A stretch of DNA of 64,000 nucleotides from Oricola thermophila. Lineage in GTDB: Bacteria > Pseudomonadota > Alphaproteobacteria > Rhizobiales > Rhizobiaceae. The translations under genes and the position numbers were made by a program. Where the stretch lies: contig NZ_CP054836.1 in the NCBI RefSeq assembly GCF_013358405.1, positions 620,001-684,000 on the forward strand, read 5' to 3'. The notes under the pieces were generated by a model. The model saw only the letters and a list, made by a program, of their open reading frames with translations. It had not been told where the DNA came from and did no database searches. Of this stretch, positions 34,980 to 43,620 are shown in pieces (positions within the stretch are counted from its first letter, which is position 1; each line of letters opens with the position of its first letter).

Positions 34980-35464
34980 GAATCCTCACCTTCTCCCGGG
35001 GCCGTCATGTGCTTGGCGATATAGGCCGGCTCGCCCATGCGCGAGAGCAGGTCGAGCTGCAGTTCCAGCCACGACATGTGCCCCTCCTCGTCGAGGGCGA
35101 TGGTCTCGAACAGCAGCCGCGAACCCACGTCGCCTTCCTTGGCGGCATCGCGGGCGGCCTGGCTGTAGAAATCGATGGCCTCCTTCTCGTCCGCGAGATC
35201 GGCCTCGAACATCTCGGCAAGCGACGTCGCGATCGCCGGCGGCTTGGCCAGTCGCAGCTCGGGCTCGCCCTTCAGGAACATGATGCGCTCGATGTAGTCG
35301 TCGGAATGTCCGAGTTCCTCGTGCATTTCCTCGCGCATCTTGTCAGCGAGGCGGTCGATGCCCCAGCCGTCGAGCACATGGGCGTGGAGCTGGTACTGGT
35401 GCGCAGCGCTCAGCTCCATGCCCAGCGCCTTCTGAAGGTTCTTGAGTGTCTTGGCATGTGCCAT
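34976..35464 (-). CDS. bfr: Bacterioferritin-like protein without the heme methionine
   Basis: A 162-residue four-helix ferritin-like protein. The di-iron ligands of bacterioferritin are present: E17, E50, H53, E93, E126 and H129. The residue equivalent to Met52 of E. coli, which binds the inter-subunit heme, is Leu51. The protein therefore probably oxidises and stores iron without heme, or binds heme differently. The start MAHAKTLKNLQKAL is clear. The downstream two-helix protein overlaps its stop. Confidence 0.87.
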   Translation of the reverse strand: MAHAKTLKNLQKALGMELSAAHQYQLHAHVLDGWGIDRLADKMREEMHEELGHSDDYIERIMFLKGEPELRLAKPPAIATSLAEMFEADLADEKEAIDFYSQAARDAAKEGDVGSRLLFETIALDEEGHMSWLELQLDLLSRMGEPAYIAKHMTAPGEGEDS

Positions 35465-35602
35465 GGTCGCATCCCCTGTTGACGAGAAGTCGGTCGCGGC
35501 TTCGGCAGCGCGCGGTTGCGCGCGACATATTTCCGCAAGGGAATGTTACGCCAGTTTTCGCGCGGCGCCTAATCGGCGGCGCTTCGGGAGGCGAGGGGGC
35601 TG

Positions 35603-36634
35603 CTATCCCGCGTTGCGCGGCCGGTTGGTGCTCTGGCGGGCTATCACCTCGAAGCCGAGATCAACGAGGGTCTCGTCCGGTTCCCGGCCCTCGAGGGCGT
35701 CGACCATCATCCGCATCGCGCGTTTCCCGATCTCCTGGCGGTGCGTGCGGACGCTGGTTATCGGCGGCACCGCCGATGCCATCATCTCGAAATCGTTGAA
35801 ACCGCAGATGCCCATGTCGGCGGGCACCGACAGTCCGCGCCGCTGGCACTCGAACAGGGCGCCGAGGGCAAGGTCGTCATTGTTGCAGAAAATGGCGTCG
35901 GTGTCGGGGGCGCGCGAGAGCAGGTCGGCCATCAGCAGGCCGCCCAGCGTGACGGTGGAGGGTTGCGGCGTCGTGACGATGCGGTTCTCGTCCATCATGC
36001 CGGCGTCCTGCAGTACGTCGCGAAATCCCTCGAGGCGTCGCTGGGTGCGCGGGTCGAGCCGGGCGCCCAGAAAGCCGATGTGGCGGTAGCCCCTCCCGAT
36101 CAGGTGGCGCGTCGCGGCGCGCGCGCCCTCGATGTGGGAGAAGCCCACCAGCATGTCGAGCGGCCGGTCCGTTGTCTCCATGATCTGCACGATACGGCAG
36201 GAGGATTCGCGCAGCAGCTTCCGCGTCTCTTCCGACTGGTCGATGCCGGATATGACAAGGCCGGCCGGGCGCTGGTTCAGGAATGTGCGCACCAGGCTTT
36301 CCTCCTCCAGCGGCGAATAGCGCGAATTGCCGAACTGGACCTGCCACCGCGTGTTCCCGGCCGCGTCGTAAAGGCCCCGCATGACGTCGGCGAAGACGTT
36401 GTTCGTCACCGACGGAACGATCACGCCGATGACGTTCGTCCGCCCCGCGGCAAGCGCCTGGGCTGCCGGGTCGGGCACGTAGCCGAGCCGGTCGATCACG
36501 GCACGGATCTGCTTCAGCGATTTGGCGGAAACGCGATCCGGCTCGCGCAGCGCTCGCGATACCGTCATAGCGCTAACACCGGCTTCCCGCGCGACGTCGG
36601 CAATCGTAACAGTCTTGTTTCTGTTGTTTTTCAA
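35603..36634 (-). CDS. gntR: LacI-family repressor, probable gluconate regulator
   Basis: A 343-residue LacI/GalR protein. The helix-turn-helix TIADVAREAGVSAMTVSRAL is complete, followed by a hinge (PDPAAQALAAGRT) and a sugar-binding domain (IGVIVPSVTNNVFADVM). It is divergent from gluconokinase and a TRAP transporter, so gluconate control is inferred. No ATG fits; the frame starts at TTG 36634, eight codons before the helix-turn-helix, with a weak ribosome site. An operator-like palindrome lies in the gntK promoter. Confidence 0.85.
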   Translation of the reverse strand: MKNNRNKTVTIADVAREAGVSAMTVSRALREPDRVSAKSLKQIRAVIDRLGYVPDPAAQALAAGRTNVIGVIVPSVTNNVFADVMRGLYDAAGNTRWQVQFGNSRYSPLEEESLVRTFLNQRPAGLVISGIDQSEETRKLLRESSCRIVQIMETTDRPLDMLVGFSHIEGARAATRHLIGRGYRHIGFLGARLDPRTQRRLEGFRDVLQDAGMMDENRIVTTPQPSTVTLGGLLMADLLSRAPDTDAIFCNNDDLALGALFECQRRGLSVPADMGICGFNDFEMMASAVPPITSVRTHRQEIGKRAMRMMVDALEGREPDETLVDLGFEVIARQSTNRPRNAG

Positions 36635-36686
36635 CAGCTAATCCCGATTTTATGAAGTTCGTCTCAACTTATCATTATTTGCCGTG

Positions 36687-36714
36687 TTGACAAATGTTAG
36701 CGTTATCATATTCC
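36687..36714 (+). promoter_or_regulatory. gntK promoter with LacI-type operator
   Basis: TTGACA (36687-36692), a 16-base spacer and TATTCC (36709-36714) form a promoter. The spacer contains ATGTTAGCGTTATCAT (36694-36709), a near-palindrome close to GntR operators (ATGTTACCGGTAACAT type). A repressor bound there would block RNA polymerase. Confidence 0.65.
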
Positions 36715-36733
36715 TTGCGGCGGGAGTTTGATC

Positions 36734-37309
36734 ATGCGAGCGGGAAATCCGAACGACGTTCTGGTGGTGATGGGGGTATGCGGCGCGGGGAAGAGCGCCG
36801 TCGCCGGGCGTCTTGCCGCGTGTCTCCGGGGCGGACTGATCGAGGCCGACGATTTCCACACCGACGAGGCAAGGGCGAGAATGTCGCGCGGCGAACCCCT
36901 CGACGACGCCCTGCGCCTGCCATGGCTCGATCGCATCGGCGAGGCGACGCTGGCCAGGCTGCGGCAGGGCGGTCCGGTCGTTGTGGCCTGCTCGGCGCTT
37001 CGCCGTCTCTATCGCGACAGGCTGCGCGGGTTCGTTCCGTCCGCGCTCTTCATTCACCTGAACGGAGACCGCGAGCTGATCGCGCAACGGCTGGACCGGC
37101 GCGAAGGGCATTTCGTGGGCCGCTCGCTGCTGGACAGCCAGATTGAGGCTCTTGAACCGCTCGCACAGGATGAGGCGGGCATGGTTCTTGATGTCGCGGT
37201 ACCTCTCGACACGCTCGTCGGGACGGTACTGCGCGAACTGGGGAATGCGGAAACGCCGTCCCTGAATTCCGGTCCGGTCGGCGACGATGTCGCAGGCCGG
37301 CAAAACTGA
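36734..37309 (+). CDS. gntK: Gluconokinase
   Basis: A 191-residue P-loop kinase that makes 6-phosphogluconate from gluconate and ATP. Walker A is GVCGAGKS; DDFHTDEARARMSRGEPLDD is the substrate region, and HFVGRSLLDSQIEALEP the C-terminal GntK signature. The ATG at 36734 follows GGGAG seven bases upstream. About 20 extra residues extend the C-terminus (ETPSLNSGPVGDDVAGRQN). It heads the transport operon under LacI-type control. Confidence 0.92.
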   Translation: MRAGNPNDVLVVMGVCGAGKSAVAGRLAACLRGGLIEADDFHTDEARARMSRGEPLDDALRLPWLDRIGEATLARLRQGGPVVVACSALRRLYRDRLRGFVPSALFIHLNGDRELIAQRLDRREGHFVGRSLLDSQIEALEPLAQDEAGMVLDVAVPLDTLVGTVLRELGNAETPSLNSGPVGDDVAGRQN

Positions 37310-37333
37310 AACATGTGTCTGGGAGGTATCTAC

Positions 37334-38356
37334 ATGCTCAAGTCACTCATAAAGGCAGCCCTTGCTTCGGCCGTCGGTATCGCGCTCGGTGCGTCGGCCA
37401 TTGCGCAGGAGATGACGCTGAAATTCCAGTCGTCCGATCCGGCGGGCAACGCGAACTTCATCCTCCAGCAGGGCTGGGCGGAAAGCGTGAAGGAAAAGAC
37501 CGGCGGACGCATCGCCATCGAGCTTCTTCCGGTGGAATCGATCGTTGCCCACAACGAGACCCAGGACGCCATTGCCGCCGGCATTCTCGACGGCCATGTT
37601 ACCGACACGTCCTATTTCGCGGGCAAGGATCCCGCCTTCGGCCTGATCGCGAACCCCGTCGGGGCTTGGTCCTCGCCGCAGGAAATGTTCGACTTCATGG
37701 AGAAGGGTGGCGGCAAGGCGCTGATGAACGAATTGCTCGAGCCCTACGGCCTGCATTTCATCGGTGCGACAACGCCGGGCCTCGAGGCTTTCGTATCCAA
37801 GGTTCCGCTCGATGGAGTCGATGATCTCAAGGGCGTGAAGATGCGTGCGCCGGAAGGCCTGGTGCAGCAGGTGTTCGCTGCCGCGGGTGCCGTGCCGGTC
37901 AATCTTCCGGGGTCGGAAGTGTTCACCTCGCTCGACAAGGGGGTGATCGAAGCGGCGGACTACTCCGTCTATTCGACCAACAAGGCGCAGGGTCTGCATG
38001 ATGTCGCGAAGCACCCCGTCTATCCCGGCTTCCATTCCATGCCGCTGGTCGAGATTTCGATGAACAAGGCGAAGTGGGATGCGCTCGACGACGATCTCAA
38101 GGCGGCGCTGGAGGAAAGCGTACGCGAGTTCGCGCAGAATCAGGTTGCCGCGCTCGCCGAAAGCGACCTGAAGGCCGTCGAGGAAGACAAGGCAAGCGGC
38201 GAGGTGACGGTGCATGACTGGCCGGCCGAAGAGCGCGCCCGGTTCCGTGCCATCGCGACCGGCGAATGGGCCAAGGTGGCCGAGCGCTCGGAAAACGCGA
38301 AGAAGGTCTACGATGTCCTGACCGGCTATCTGAAGGACAATGGCCTGTTGAAGTGA
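37334..38356 (+). CDS. dctP: TRAP transporter substrate-binding protein
   Basis: A 340-residue DctP-type periplasmic protein. The signal peptide ends near AIAQ (residue 25). The family block FTSLDKGVIEAADYSVYS and the conserved arginine segment GVKMRAPEGL are present. With gntK and a GntR-like repressor next to it, gluconate or a related sugar acid is the likely substrate. GGGAGG lies before the ATG at 37334; an upstream in-frame start at 37313 is less likely. A GC-rich hairpin follows, before the membrane subunits. Confidence 0.87.
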   Translation: MLKSLIKAALASAVGIALGASAIAQEMTLKFQSSDPAGNANFILQQGWAESVKEKTGGRIAIELLPVESIVAHNETQDAIAAGILDGHVTDTSYFAGKDPAFGLIANPVGAWSSPQEMFDFMEKGGGKALMNELLEPYGLHFIGATTPGLEAFVSKVPLDGVDDLKGVKMRAPEGLVQQVFAAAGAVPVNLPGSEVFTSLDKGVIEAADYSVYSTNKAQGLHDVAKHPVYPGFHSMPLVEISMNKAKWDALDDDLKAALEESVREFAQNQVAALAESDLKAVEEDKASGEVTVHDWPAEERARFRAIATGEWAKVAERSENAKKVYDVLTGYLKDNGLLK

Positions 38357-38386
38357 TCCGGCAGGAAGCTGTAACCGAATGGTAGC

Positions 38387-38409
38387 ACCGGGCGGCTAGG
38401 CCGCCCGGT
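38387..38409 (+). promoter_or_regulatory. Intercistronic hairpin between dctP and dctQ
   Basis: ACCGGGCGGC (38387-38396) pairs perfectly with GCCGCCCGGT (38400-38409) around TAG. Only CTTTCTC follows, so partial termination or 3'-end protection of the dctP message is likelier than full stop. Confidence 0.65.
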
Positions 38410-38431
38410 CTTTCTCGGGAGGATGACCACG

Positions 38432-38983
38432 ATGAGCGATGAAAAGGCAGTTCCGGACGAGGGCCGGGAAGCGGGGGCGATCCCGCAGGCAGGGCTTCTT
38501 GGCCGGCTGATCGACCGGGCGGGCGTCGTCTTTGCTCTCGGCATTGTCCTGTCGATGGCCATTCTCATCAACGAGGTCGCACTGCGCTACATCTTCAACG
38601 CGCCGACAATCTGGGCGCACGAGACCACGATCTTCCTGTGCGGCATCGCATTCGTCTATGGCGGTCTCTATTGCAGCGCCCGCGACAAGCACATTCGAGT
38701 GGTGCTGGTCTATGATGCACTGCCGGCACGCGCGCGGCGTATCCTCGATGTCTTCATATCCCTCGTCTGTGCAGCATCCAGTGCCATGTTCGCGTGGGCG
38801 GCCTGGGCCATGGTGCAGCGGGCGGCCTTTCGCCCCGACGGCTCGTTCCGCCTCGAGCGTTCGGGCAGCGCGTGGGATCCCGTCTATCCCGGCCTCCTGA
38901 AGATATTCCTGCTGGTCGTCATGGCCGTCATGGCTGTCCAGTTCGTCATCCTCGCCATCAACTACGCCCGGGGCCGCAACTGA
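38432..38983 (+). CDS. dctQ: TRAP transporter small membrane subunit
   Basis: A 183-residue DctQ subunit with four membrane helices: about residues 28-48, 57-77, 94-115 and 145-170. The FNAPTIWAHETTIFLCGIAFVYGG block is typical. The ATG at 38432 has GGGAGG nine bases upstream; the ATG at 38423 would be too close to it. The stop overlaps the dctM start (TGATG). Confidence 0.87.
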   Translation: MSDEKAVPDEGREAGAIPQAGLLGRLIDRAGVVFALGIVLSMAILINEVALRYIFNAPTIWAHETTIFLCGIAFVYGGLYCSARDKHIRVVLVYDALPARARRILDVFISLVCAASSAMFAWAAWAMVQRAAFRPDGSFRLERSGSAWDPVYPGLLKIFLLVVMAVMAVQFVILAINYARGRN

Positions 38984-40299
38984 TGGAAATTTTCGGGTCG
39001 TTCCAGTCGCTCGGGATCGAGGGCGGCACGCTGCTCATGTTCGCCATGCTGCTCGGCTTCCTGGTCTGCGGCATACCGCTGGCCTTCGTCACGCTGCTGG
39101 TGGCGCTGATCTTCGCGCTGGGCTGGTTCGGGCCGATGGTCGTCCCCCTGATCACCAGCCGCGTCTTCTCCTTCGTCTCCTCGTTCGTGTTCGTCTCGGT
39201 GCCGATGTTCGTGCTGATGGCCGCCATCCTCGACCGGTCGGGCATCGCCCGCGACCTGTTCGACGCGATGAGACTGCTCGGCGGGCGGTTGCGCGGCGGC
39301 GTCGCCATCCAGACGATCGCGGTCGCCGTCATCCTGGCAGCAATGAGCGGCATCATCGGCGGCGAGGTCGTGCTGCTCGGACTCGTGGCGCTGCCGCAGA
39401 TGCTGCGGCTCGGTTACGACAGGGGGCTTGCCATCGGCGTGGTCTGTGCGGGCGGTGCGCTCGGCACGATGGTCCCGCCCTCCATCGTCCTCATCATATA
39501 CGGGTTGACCGCCAATGTTTCGGTCGGTGACCTGTTTACCTCGGCATTCGTTCCGGGCCTGATGCTGGCCTCCTTCTACGTGGCCTATGTGTTGATCCGC
39601 GCCTATCTGAATCCCGCCGTCGCCCCGATTCCGGAAGGACCGGCAGCTCCGACAGCCGAGAAGATCCGGTTGCTCAAAGGGCTCATCCTGCCGCTTTGCG
39701 TCGTGGGCGGGGTACTGGGGTCCATCTATGGCGGAATTGCCAGCGTGACGGAGGCTTCCGCCGTTGGCGTGGCCGGCGTGATCCTGTCGACGATCGTGCG
39801 CGGCGAGTTCACCTTGGGGCTGCTGAAGGACGCTGCCCTGCAGACCCTTCAGACGGTGGGCATGATCGTATGGATCGGCATTGGCGCGAGCGCGCTGGTA
39901 GGCGTTTTCAACCTCATGGGCGGTATCAAGTTCGTCTCCGAACTTATTACCGGAATATCCGACAATCCGACGATCGTCCTGCTGTTCATGATGATGATCC
40001 TGTTCGTGCTGGGCATGTTCCTGGACTGGGTAGGCATCGCGCTACTGACCATGCCGATCTTCGTGCCGATCATCATCGAACTTGGCTATGATCCGGTCTG
40101 GTTCGGCGTGCTGTTCTGCATGAACATGCAGGTCTCCTTCCTGTCGCCGCCTTTCGGGCCCGCGGCGTTCTACCTGAAGAGCGTCGCCCCGCCGGAGATT
40201 TCGCTGGGAATGATCTTCCGCGCGCTGCTGCCGTTCATCGCCCTGCAGGTGCTGGCCCTCGCACTCCTGATCGCTTTTCCGTTCATTACCGGGCGATAG
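38983..40299 (+). CDS. dctM: TRAP transporter large permease subunit
   Basis: A 438-residue DctM permease with about twelve membrane helices. Family blocks GGALGTMVPPSIVLIIYG and TEASAVGVAG are present, and the C-terminal NMQVSFLSPPFGPAAFYL is typical. It drives sodium-coupled uptake of the ligand delivered by DctP. It overlaps dctQ by one base. No terminator was identified in the 170 bases after it, which are otherwise gene-free. Confidence 0.9.
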   Translation: MEIFGSFQSLGIEGGTLLMFAMLLGFLVCGIPLAFVTLLVALIFALGWFGPMVVPLITSRVFSFVSSFVFVSVPMFVLMAAILDRSGIARDLFDAMRLLGGRLRGGVAIQTIAVAVILAAMSGIIGGEVVLLGLVALPQMLRLGYDRGLAIGVVCAGGALGTMVPPSIVLIIYGLTANVSVGDLFTSAFVPGLMLASFYVAYVLIRAYLNPAVAPIPEGPAAPTAEKIRLLKGLILPLCVVGGVLGSIYGGIASVTEASAVGVAGVILSTIVRGEFTLGLLKDAALQTLQTVGMIVWIGIGASALVGVFNLMGGIKFVSELITGISDNPTIVLLFMMMILFVLGMFLDWVGIALLTMPIFVPIIIELGYDPVWFGVLFCMNMQVSFLSPPFGPAAFYLKSVAPPEISLGMIFRALLPFIALQVLALALLIAFPFITGR

Positions 40300-40469
40300 G
40301 ATTGTCCGCTTTGCCGGCAGCCGCGCGTTGCCGGGGATATTCGGCCGGATCTCCTATCCGCTCCACCTGCCCCTGCCGCTGATCGCGATCGTGCCGGCGG
40401 CTGCCTGCGCTTGGTAGGACGGAAACAGCCTGCTGCCGGCGGCGGTGCTGCCCGTCTTCCTCCTTCCCG

Positions 40470-41939
40470 TCATCCGCGCCGTTTCGCCTTCCGCGGTTCC
40501 GGCGCGGCCGCAATGGCGGCAAGGCCGGCCCCCGCCACGCAGGAGGCGGCCGCGAGCCACGGCCACAGCCCCGGCAGGATCGAGAACAGGAACAGGTAGT
40601 CGCGCGTTGCCGCCCAGGCGGGCAGGCAGACAAGCGGCAGGGCGAAGACGCCGGCGGCAATGCGCGACATCCTGCCGGCGGGACGTCGCCATGCCGCCCA
40701 TGCAGCGGCGATGCCGCCAAGGACAAGTGCCGCGATGGCGAAGCGCGCGGCGGTCTCGGCAAGAAGCACGCGGGTCATGCCGACCGGCGCCACGCCGAGG
40801 CTTTGCGACCAGGTCCGCAGCACGTCTGCGAAGAGCGGCCAGGCGCGCTGGCTGTTGGCGAGGATCACGATGCCGTCGCCGGTTTCCGGGACCATGTGCA
40901 GATGCGTCATCCAGCCATGGCCCTGGCCGCCATGCCACACAGCCCTGCGCCCGTCCGACAATGTCTCGACGAAATGGCCGAGGCCGTATGCCTCGGCGGC
41001 GAAGCCGAACAGCCCGCCCACCTCGACGGCCGGGGCATGCAGCTCTTCCACGCCCTGTGCGGACAGTACCGGTTGTGCCGCTTCCGCCATGCCGGCGGCG
41101 GCGAAACGTGCAATATCCGTCGCAGTGGCCAGCAGGCCGCCGGACGCGCGCGCCGGGTAGACATAGGGAGCGACGGTGCGGCCGTGCAGGTCGTGGCCCA
41201 CCGGCATTCCGGCGCCGGTCCACTCGAAGCTTGCTTGCTCCATGCCCAGCGGCTGCAGGACTTCCCGTTTCATCATCAGGGAGAAATCCTCGCCGGTGCA
41301 ATCCTCCATCACCAGTTCGAGCAGCGCGAAACCCGTGTCCGAATAGGCAAATCCGGAGCCGGGATCGCCGGGTTGCGCGAAATCCGCGTCCAGGAACCGT
41401 GCCAGGTCCGGGCGAGGACCCGCCGGGTCGTAACGCGCGGCGTAGTCGCCAAGGCCGATCCCCGCCGTATGCGACAGGAGCTGCCGGACCGTAAAAGGCT
41501 TCGTGCCGGACGGCGGAACCCAGCGCGACAGGCAGCCGGAAATCGGCGCATCAAGGTCGAGTCGTCCGGTCTCGGCAAGCCGCATGGCGCCCCATGCGGT
41601 CACGGGCTTGGACAGCGACTCGACCCGGAAGAGCATGTCCGCCACCATCATCTGGCCTGTTGCGGGATCGGCGATGCCGAAGGCCGTGCTCCATGCCGGG
41701 ACGCCGTCCCGCAGCACGACGATCACCGCGCCTGCCACACCGTCGGCTTCCATGCGGGCCGGGACCCGCGTCCGGAGGTTGGCCGCCAGCGTCCCGATAT
41801 TCTCGTCTCCGGCCGGCGCGGCCGGCGTGCCGGCGAGGCCCGGAAAGGCGGCGAGGGCAAGTGCGGCCGCGGCCGGACGCAACAGGCGGTGAAAGAAGGC
41901 AAGGAAATTTCGCGTGCGTGGCGTCTGTTCGGGATACAT
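40470..41939 (-). CDS. Serine hydrolase of the beta-lactamase/penicillin-binding family with C-terminal membrane helices
   Basis: A 489-residue protein. A signal-like hydrophobic stretch (about residues 18-38) leads to a class C beta-lactamase-like domain with SLSK (SxxK nucleophile motif), YSD at the tyrosine position and WHGGQ in place of KTG. After about residue 370 there are three or more membrane helices. Such proteins are usually peptidases or esterases acting outside the cell and rarely give drug resistance; the substrate is unknown. The ATG at 41939 has GGCAGG before it; an ATG at 41954 abuts a palindrome and has no ribosome site. Confidence 0.75.
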   Translation of the reverse strand: MYPEQTPRTRNFLAFFHRLLRPAAAALALAAFPGLAGTPAAPAGDENIGTLAANLRTRVPARMEADGVAGAVIVVLRDGVPAWSTAFGIADPATGQMMVADMLFRVESLSKPVTAWGAMRLAETGRLDLDAPISGCLSRWVPPSGTKPFTVRQLLSHTAGIGLGDYAARYDPAGPRPDLARFLDADFAQPGDPGSGFAYSDTGFALLELVMEDCTGEDFSLMMKREVLQPLGMEQASFEWTGAGMPVGHDLHGRTVAPYVYPARASGGLLATATDIARFAAAGMAEAAQPVLSAQGVEELHAPAVEVGGLFGFAAEAYGLGHFVETLSDGRRAVWHGGQGHGWMTHLHMVPETGDGIVILANSQRAWPLFADVLRTWSQSLGVAPVGMTRVLLAETAARFAIAALVLGGIAAAWAAWRRPAGRMSRIAAGVFALPLVCLPAWAATRDYLFLFSILPGLWPWLAAASCVAGAGLAAIAAAPEPRKAKRRG

Positions 41940-41956
41940 GTGCCTGCCGTTCATTG

Positions 41957-41979
41957 CGCGAATGCGGTCCGCATTCGCG
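41957..41979. promoter_or_regulatory. Perfect 10-base palindrome before the serine hydrolase gene
   Basis: CGCGAATGCG (41957-41966) and CGCATTCGCG (41970-41979) with a GTC centre. It lies 17 bases upstream of the chosen start. It may be an operator or an mRNA hairpin that hides the ribosome site. Confidence 0.5.
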
Positions 41980-42680
41980 TTTCAAGCGATCTAGTTCCGG
42001 ATGCGTCGCGGGCGACATGATGCAGATCAACTGCTGCGGCTCCGCCTCCGTTGGACAAATTCTGCGCCGCTTTCCCGGAATCCCGGCATTTCCGCGAAAA
42101 CTTGTCCACCGCCCTCCGGCCTCCCTTACCCTTCCCCTTGCCCCCTCGCGGAAGCCTGAGTGCGCACCGGCATTTCGGGGAGGGGGACGGTACCCGGTGT
42201 CCGCGTGCAGGTGGCGCGGGCAGGAGCCGGCTTGACGGAAGTCGCCCAACAGCTCCGAAACCGGGGAGGCATATCGGTCCCGCGCGTGACCGCCGTGCCG
42301 CCGGCTCCCCCGGGCGGTAGCAGCAGCGGCGGGCGAGCGGCGCCGGAACGCGAGCGCATCCGCCACGGGGAAGGCGGGTCACAGATGCGTGCCGTATCCG
42401 GCCTGCGAGCTGCCCACGGGCAAGGCGGCGGGATGACTGATGTCGTGAGAATGCCGAGCGGGCGGTCGGGGGACCGCGCAAAAATCAAGATGAGCGGCCT
42501 CCGACCGCCCGTCTTCCACCCGTTTCAATGGCCAGACCGGTTGGTTCCGGGGCGTGGCGAGGATAGGGCATGGCCTGATGCGGGGCCGGTTGCTTTACCC
42601 GTGCGATGCGCGGCATTCCGCCCAATTCCGGCCATCGCCACCATTTCGCCCCATTTGTGCCGTGAAAGGGCTTCGGTCGT
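41980..42680. other. Gene-free stretch of about 700 bases
   Basis: No frame here looks coding: overlapping open frames on both strands are low-complexity, proline/arginine-rich and lack ribosome sites. The stretch is GC-rich, with G- and C-runs. It contains two competing hairpins: GCGGTC/GACCGC (42462-42477) and a longer GGGCGGTCGG/CCGACCGCCC (42460-42469 with 42501-42510). No T-run follows either. I see no known RNA family. Confidence 0.5.
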
Positions 42681-42685
42681 CGCCC

Positions 42686-42707
42686 TTAACGCTTTGTTAG
42701 GGTTAAC
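42686..42707 (+). promoter_or_regulatory. Candidate CtrA site before the SleB-type hydrolase
   Basis: TTAACGCTTTGTTAG (42686-42700) matches the CtrA consensus TTAA-N7-TTAA with one change, and a further TTAAC follows at 42703. It lies about 40 bases before the start of the cell-wall hydrolase gene. Cell-cycle control is inferred only. Confidence 0.4.
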
Positions 42708-42739
42708 GATTTGTGTGCTTGAGCGTATACGGAGGGGAC

Positions 42740-43606
42740 GTGCCGCTTATTCGCGGGGACAAGGGCCGGCGCAGGTTCCGACGGATTTTCCGCATTGCGG
42801 CGCTTCCGGCGATCGCGGTATTCGCCAATCTCTCCCTGCCGACCCAGGCCGCGCTTCCCCAGTTCTCGACAACCGGATGGACCGAAGCCCGCGTGGACGA
42901 GGCCGGCAAGATCGGCCGCTGGTGGGCGGTGTCGCGCGCCGCGGGCGAGGCGGCGGCCGTGCCGGACCGGGCAGTGGCCCGCGCATTCGCCAATGTCGCG
43001 CCGGAACGCCTGGCCGGACCGCTGCCCATGAGGCCCGATCCCGTGGTGGAGGGCGAAACCGATCCCTACGCCATCGCCTACACGCCGTTCGAGGCGAAGC
43101 GCGTAGTTTGGTCGCCGCTCGCCTTCTACACCCAGCCGCCGGTAGGGAAGGGCGATCACGCCTGGATGCGAAAGCCGCTGCCGGAAAACGTGTTCACGGC
43201 GGAGGAACAGCAGTGCCTCGCGACCGCGATCTATTTCGAGGCGCGCGGAGAGAGCCGCAAGGGGCAGGCGGCCGTTGCGCAGGTGATCCTCAATCGCGTG
43301 CGCAACCCGGCCTTTCCGAACACCGTGTGCGGCGTCGTCTACCAGAATGCCGACCAGCGAAACCGCTGCCAGTTTTCCTTCGTCTGCGACGGGATACGGG
43401 ACGTCATCCGTTCGCGCAGCTCATGGCAGCGCGCCAGAGATGTGGCGATGGCCGTGACCTCGGGCGAGACCTTCCTGCCGGAAGTCGGCTCGGCGACGCA
43501 TTACTTCGCCAGCTACGTGCGGCCGCGCTGGGCCGGGGCGATGCAGAAGATGGCGTCCATCGGCCAGCACCAGTTTTTCCGCACGCGCGGCGGCGGCTGG
43601 AAGTAG
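42740..43606 (+). CDS. SleB/CwlJ-type cell-wall hydrolase
   Basis: A 288-residue exported protein: a basic start (RGDKGRRRFRR), a hydrophobic signal (IAALPAIAVFANLSLPTQA) and a C-terminal Hydrolase_2 domain (about residues 160-280) with the catalytic-type glutamate in IYFEARGES, then VAQVILNRVRNPAFPNTVCGVVYQ and CQFSFVCDG. It should cleave peptidoglycan in the periplasm. The GTG at 42740 has GGAGG four bases upstream; a GTG at 42713 is the far end of the frame. A CtrA-like site lies before it. Confidence 0.8.
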   Translation: MPLIRGDKGRRRFRRIFRIAALPAIAVFANLSLPTQAALPQFSTTGWTEARVDEAGKIGRWWAVSRAAGEAAAVPDRAVARAFANVAPERLAGPLPMRPDPVVEGETDPYAIAYTPFEAKRVVWSPLAFYTQPPVGKGDHAWMRKPLPENVFTAEEQQCLATAIYFEARGESRKGQAAVAQVILNRVRNPAFPNTVCGVVYQNADQRNRCQFSFVCDGIRDVIRSRSSWQRARDVAMAVTSGETFLPEVGSATHYFASYVRPRWAGAMQKMASIGQHQFFRTRGGGWK

Positions 43607-43620
43607 CCCAGGAGGCGGTA

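Noticed and set aside
40470..41939. Beta-lactamase conferring drug resistance
   Set aside because: SxxK and YxD-like motifs fit, but HGG replaces KTG and a membrane domain follows; this is the broad serine hydrolase group, not a proven beta-lactamase.
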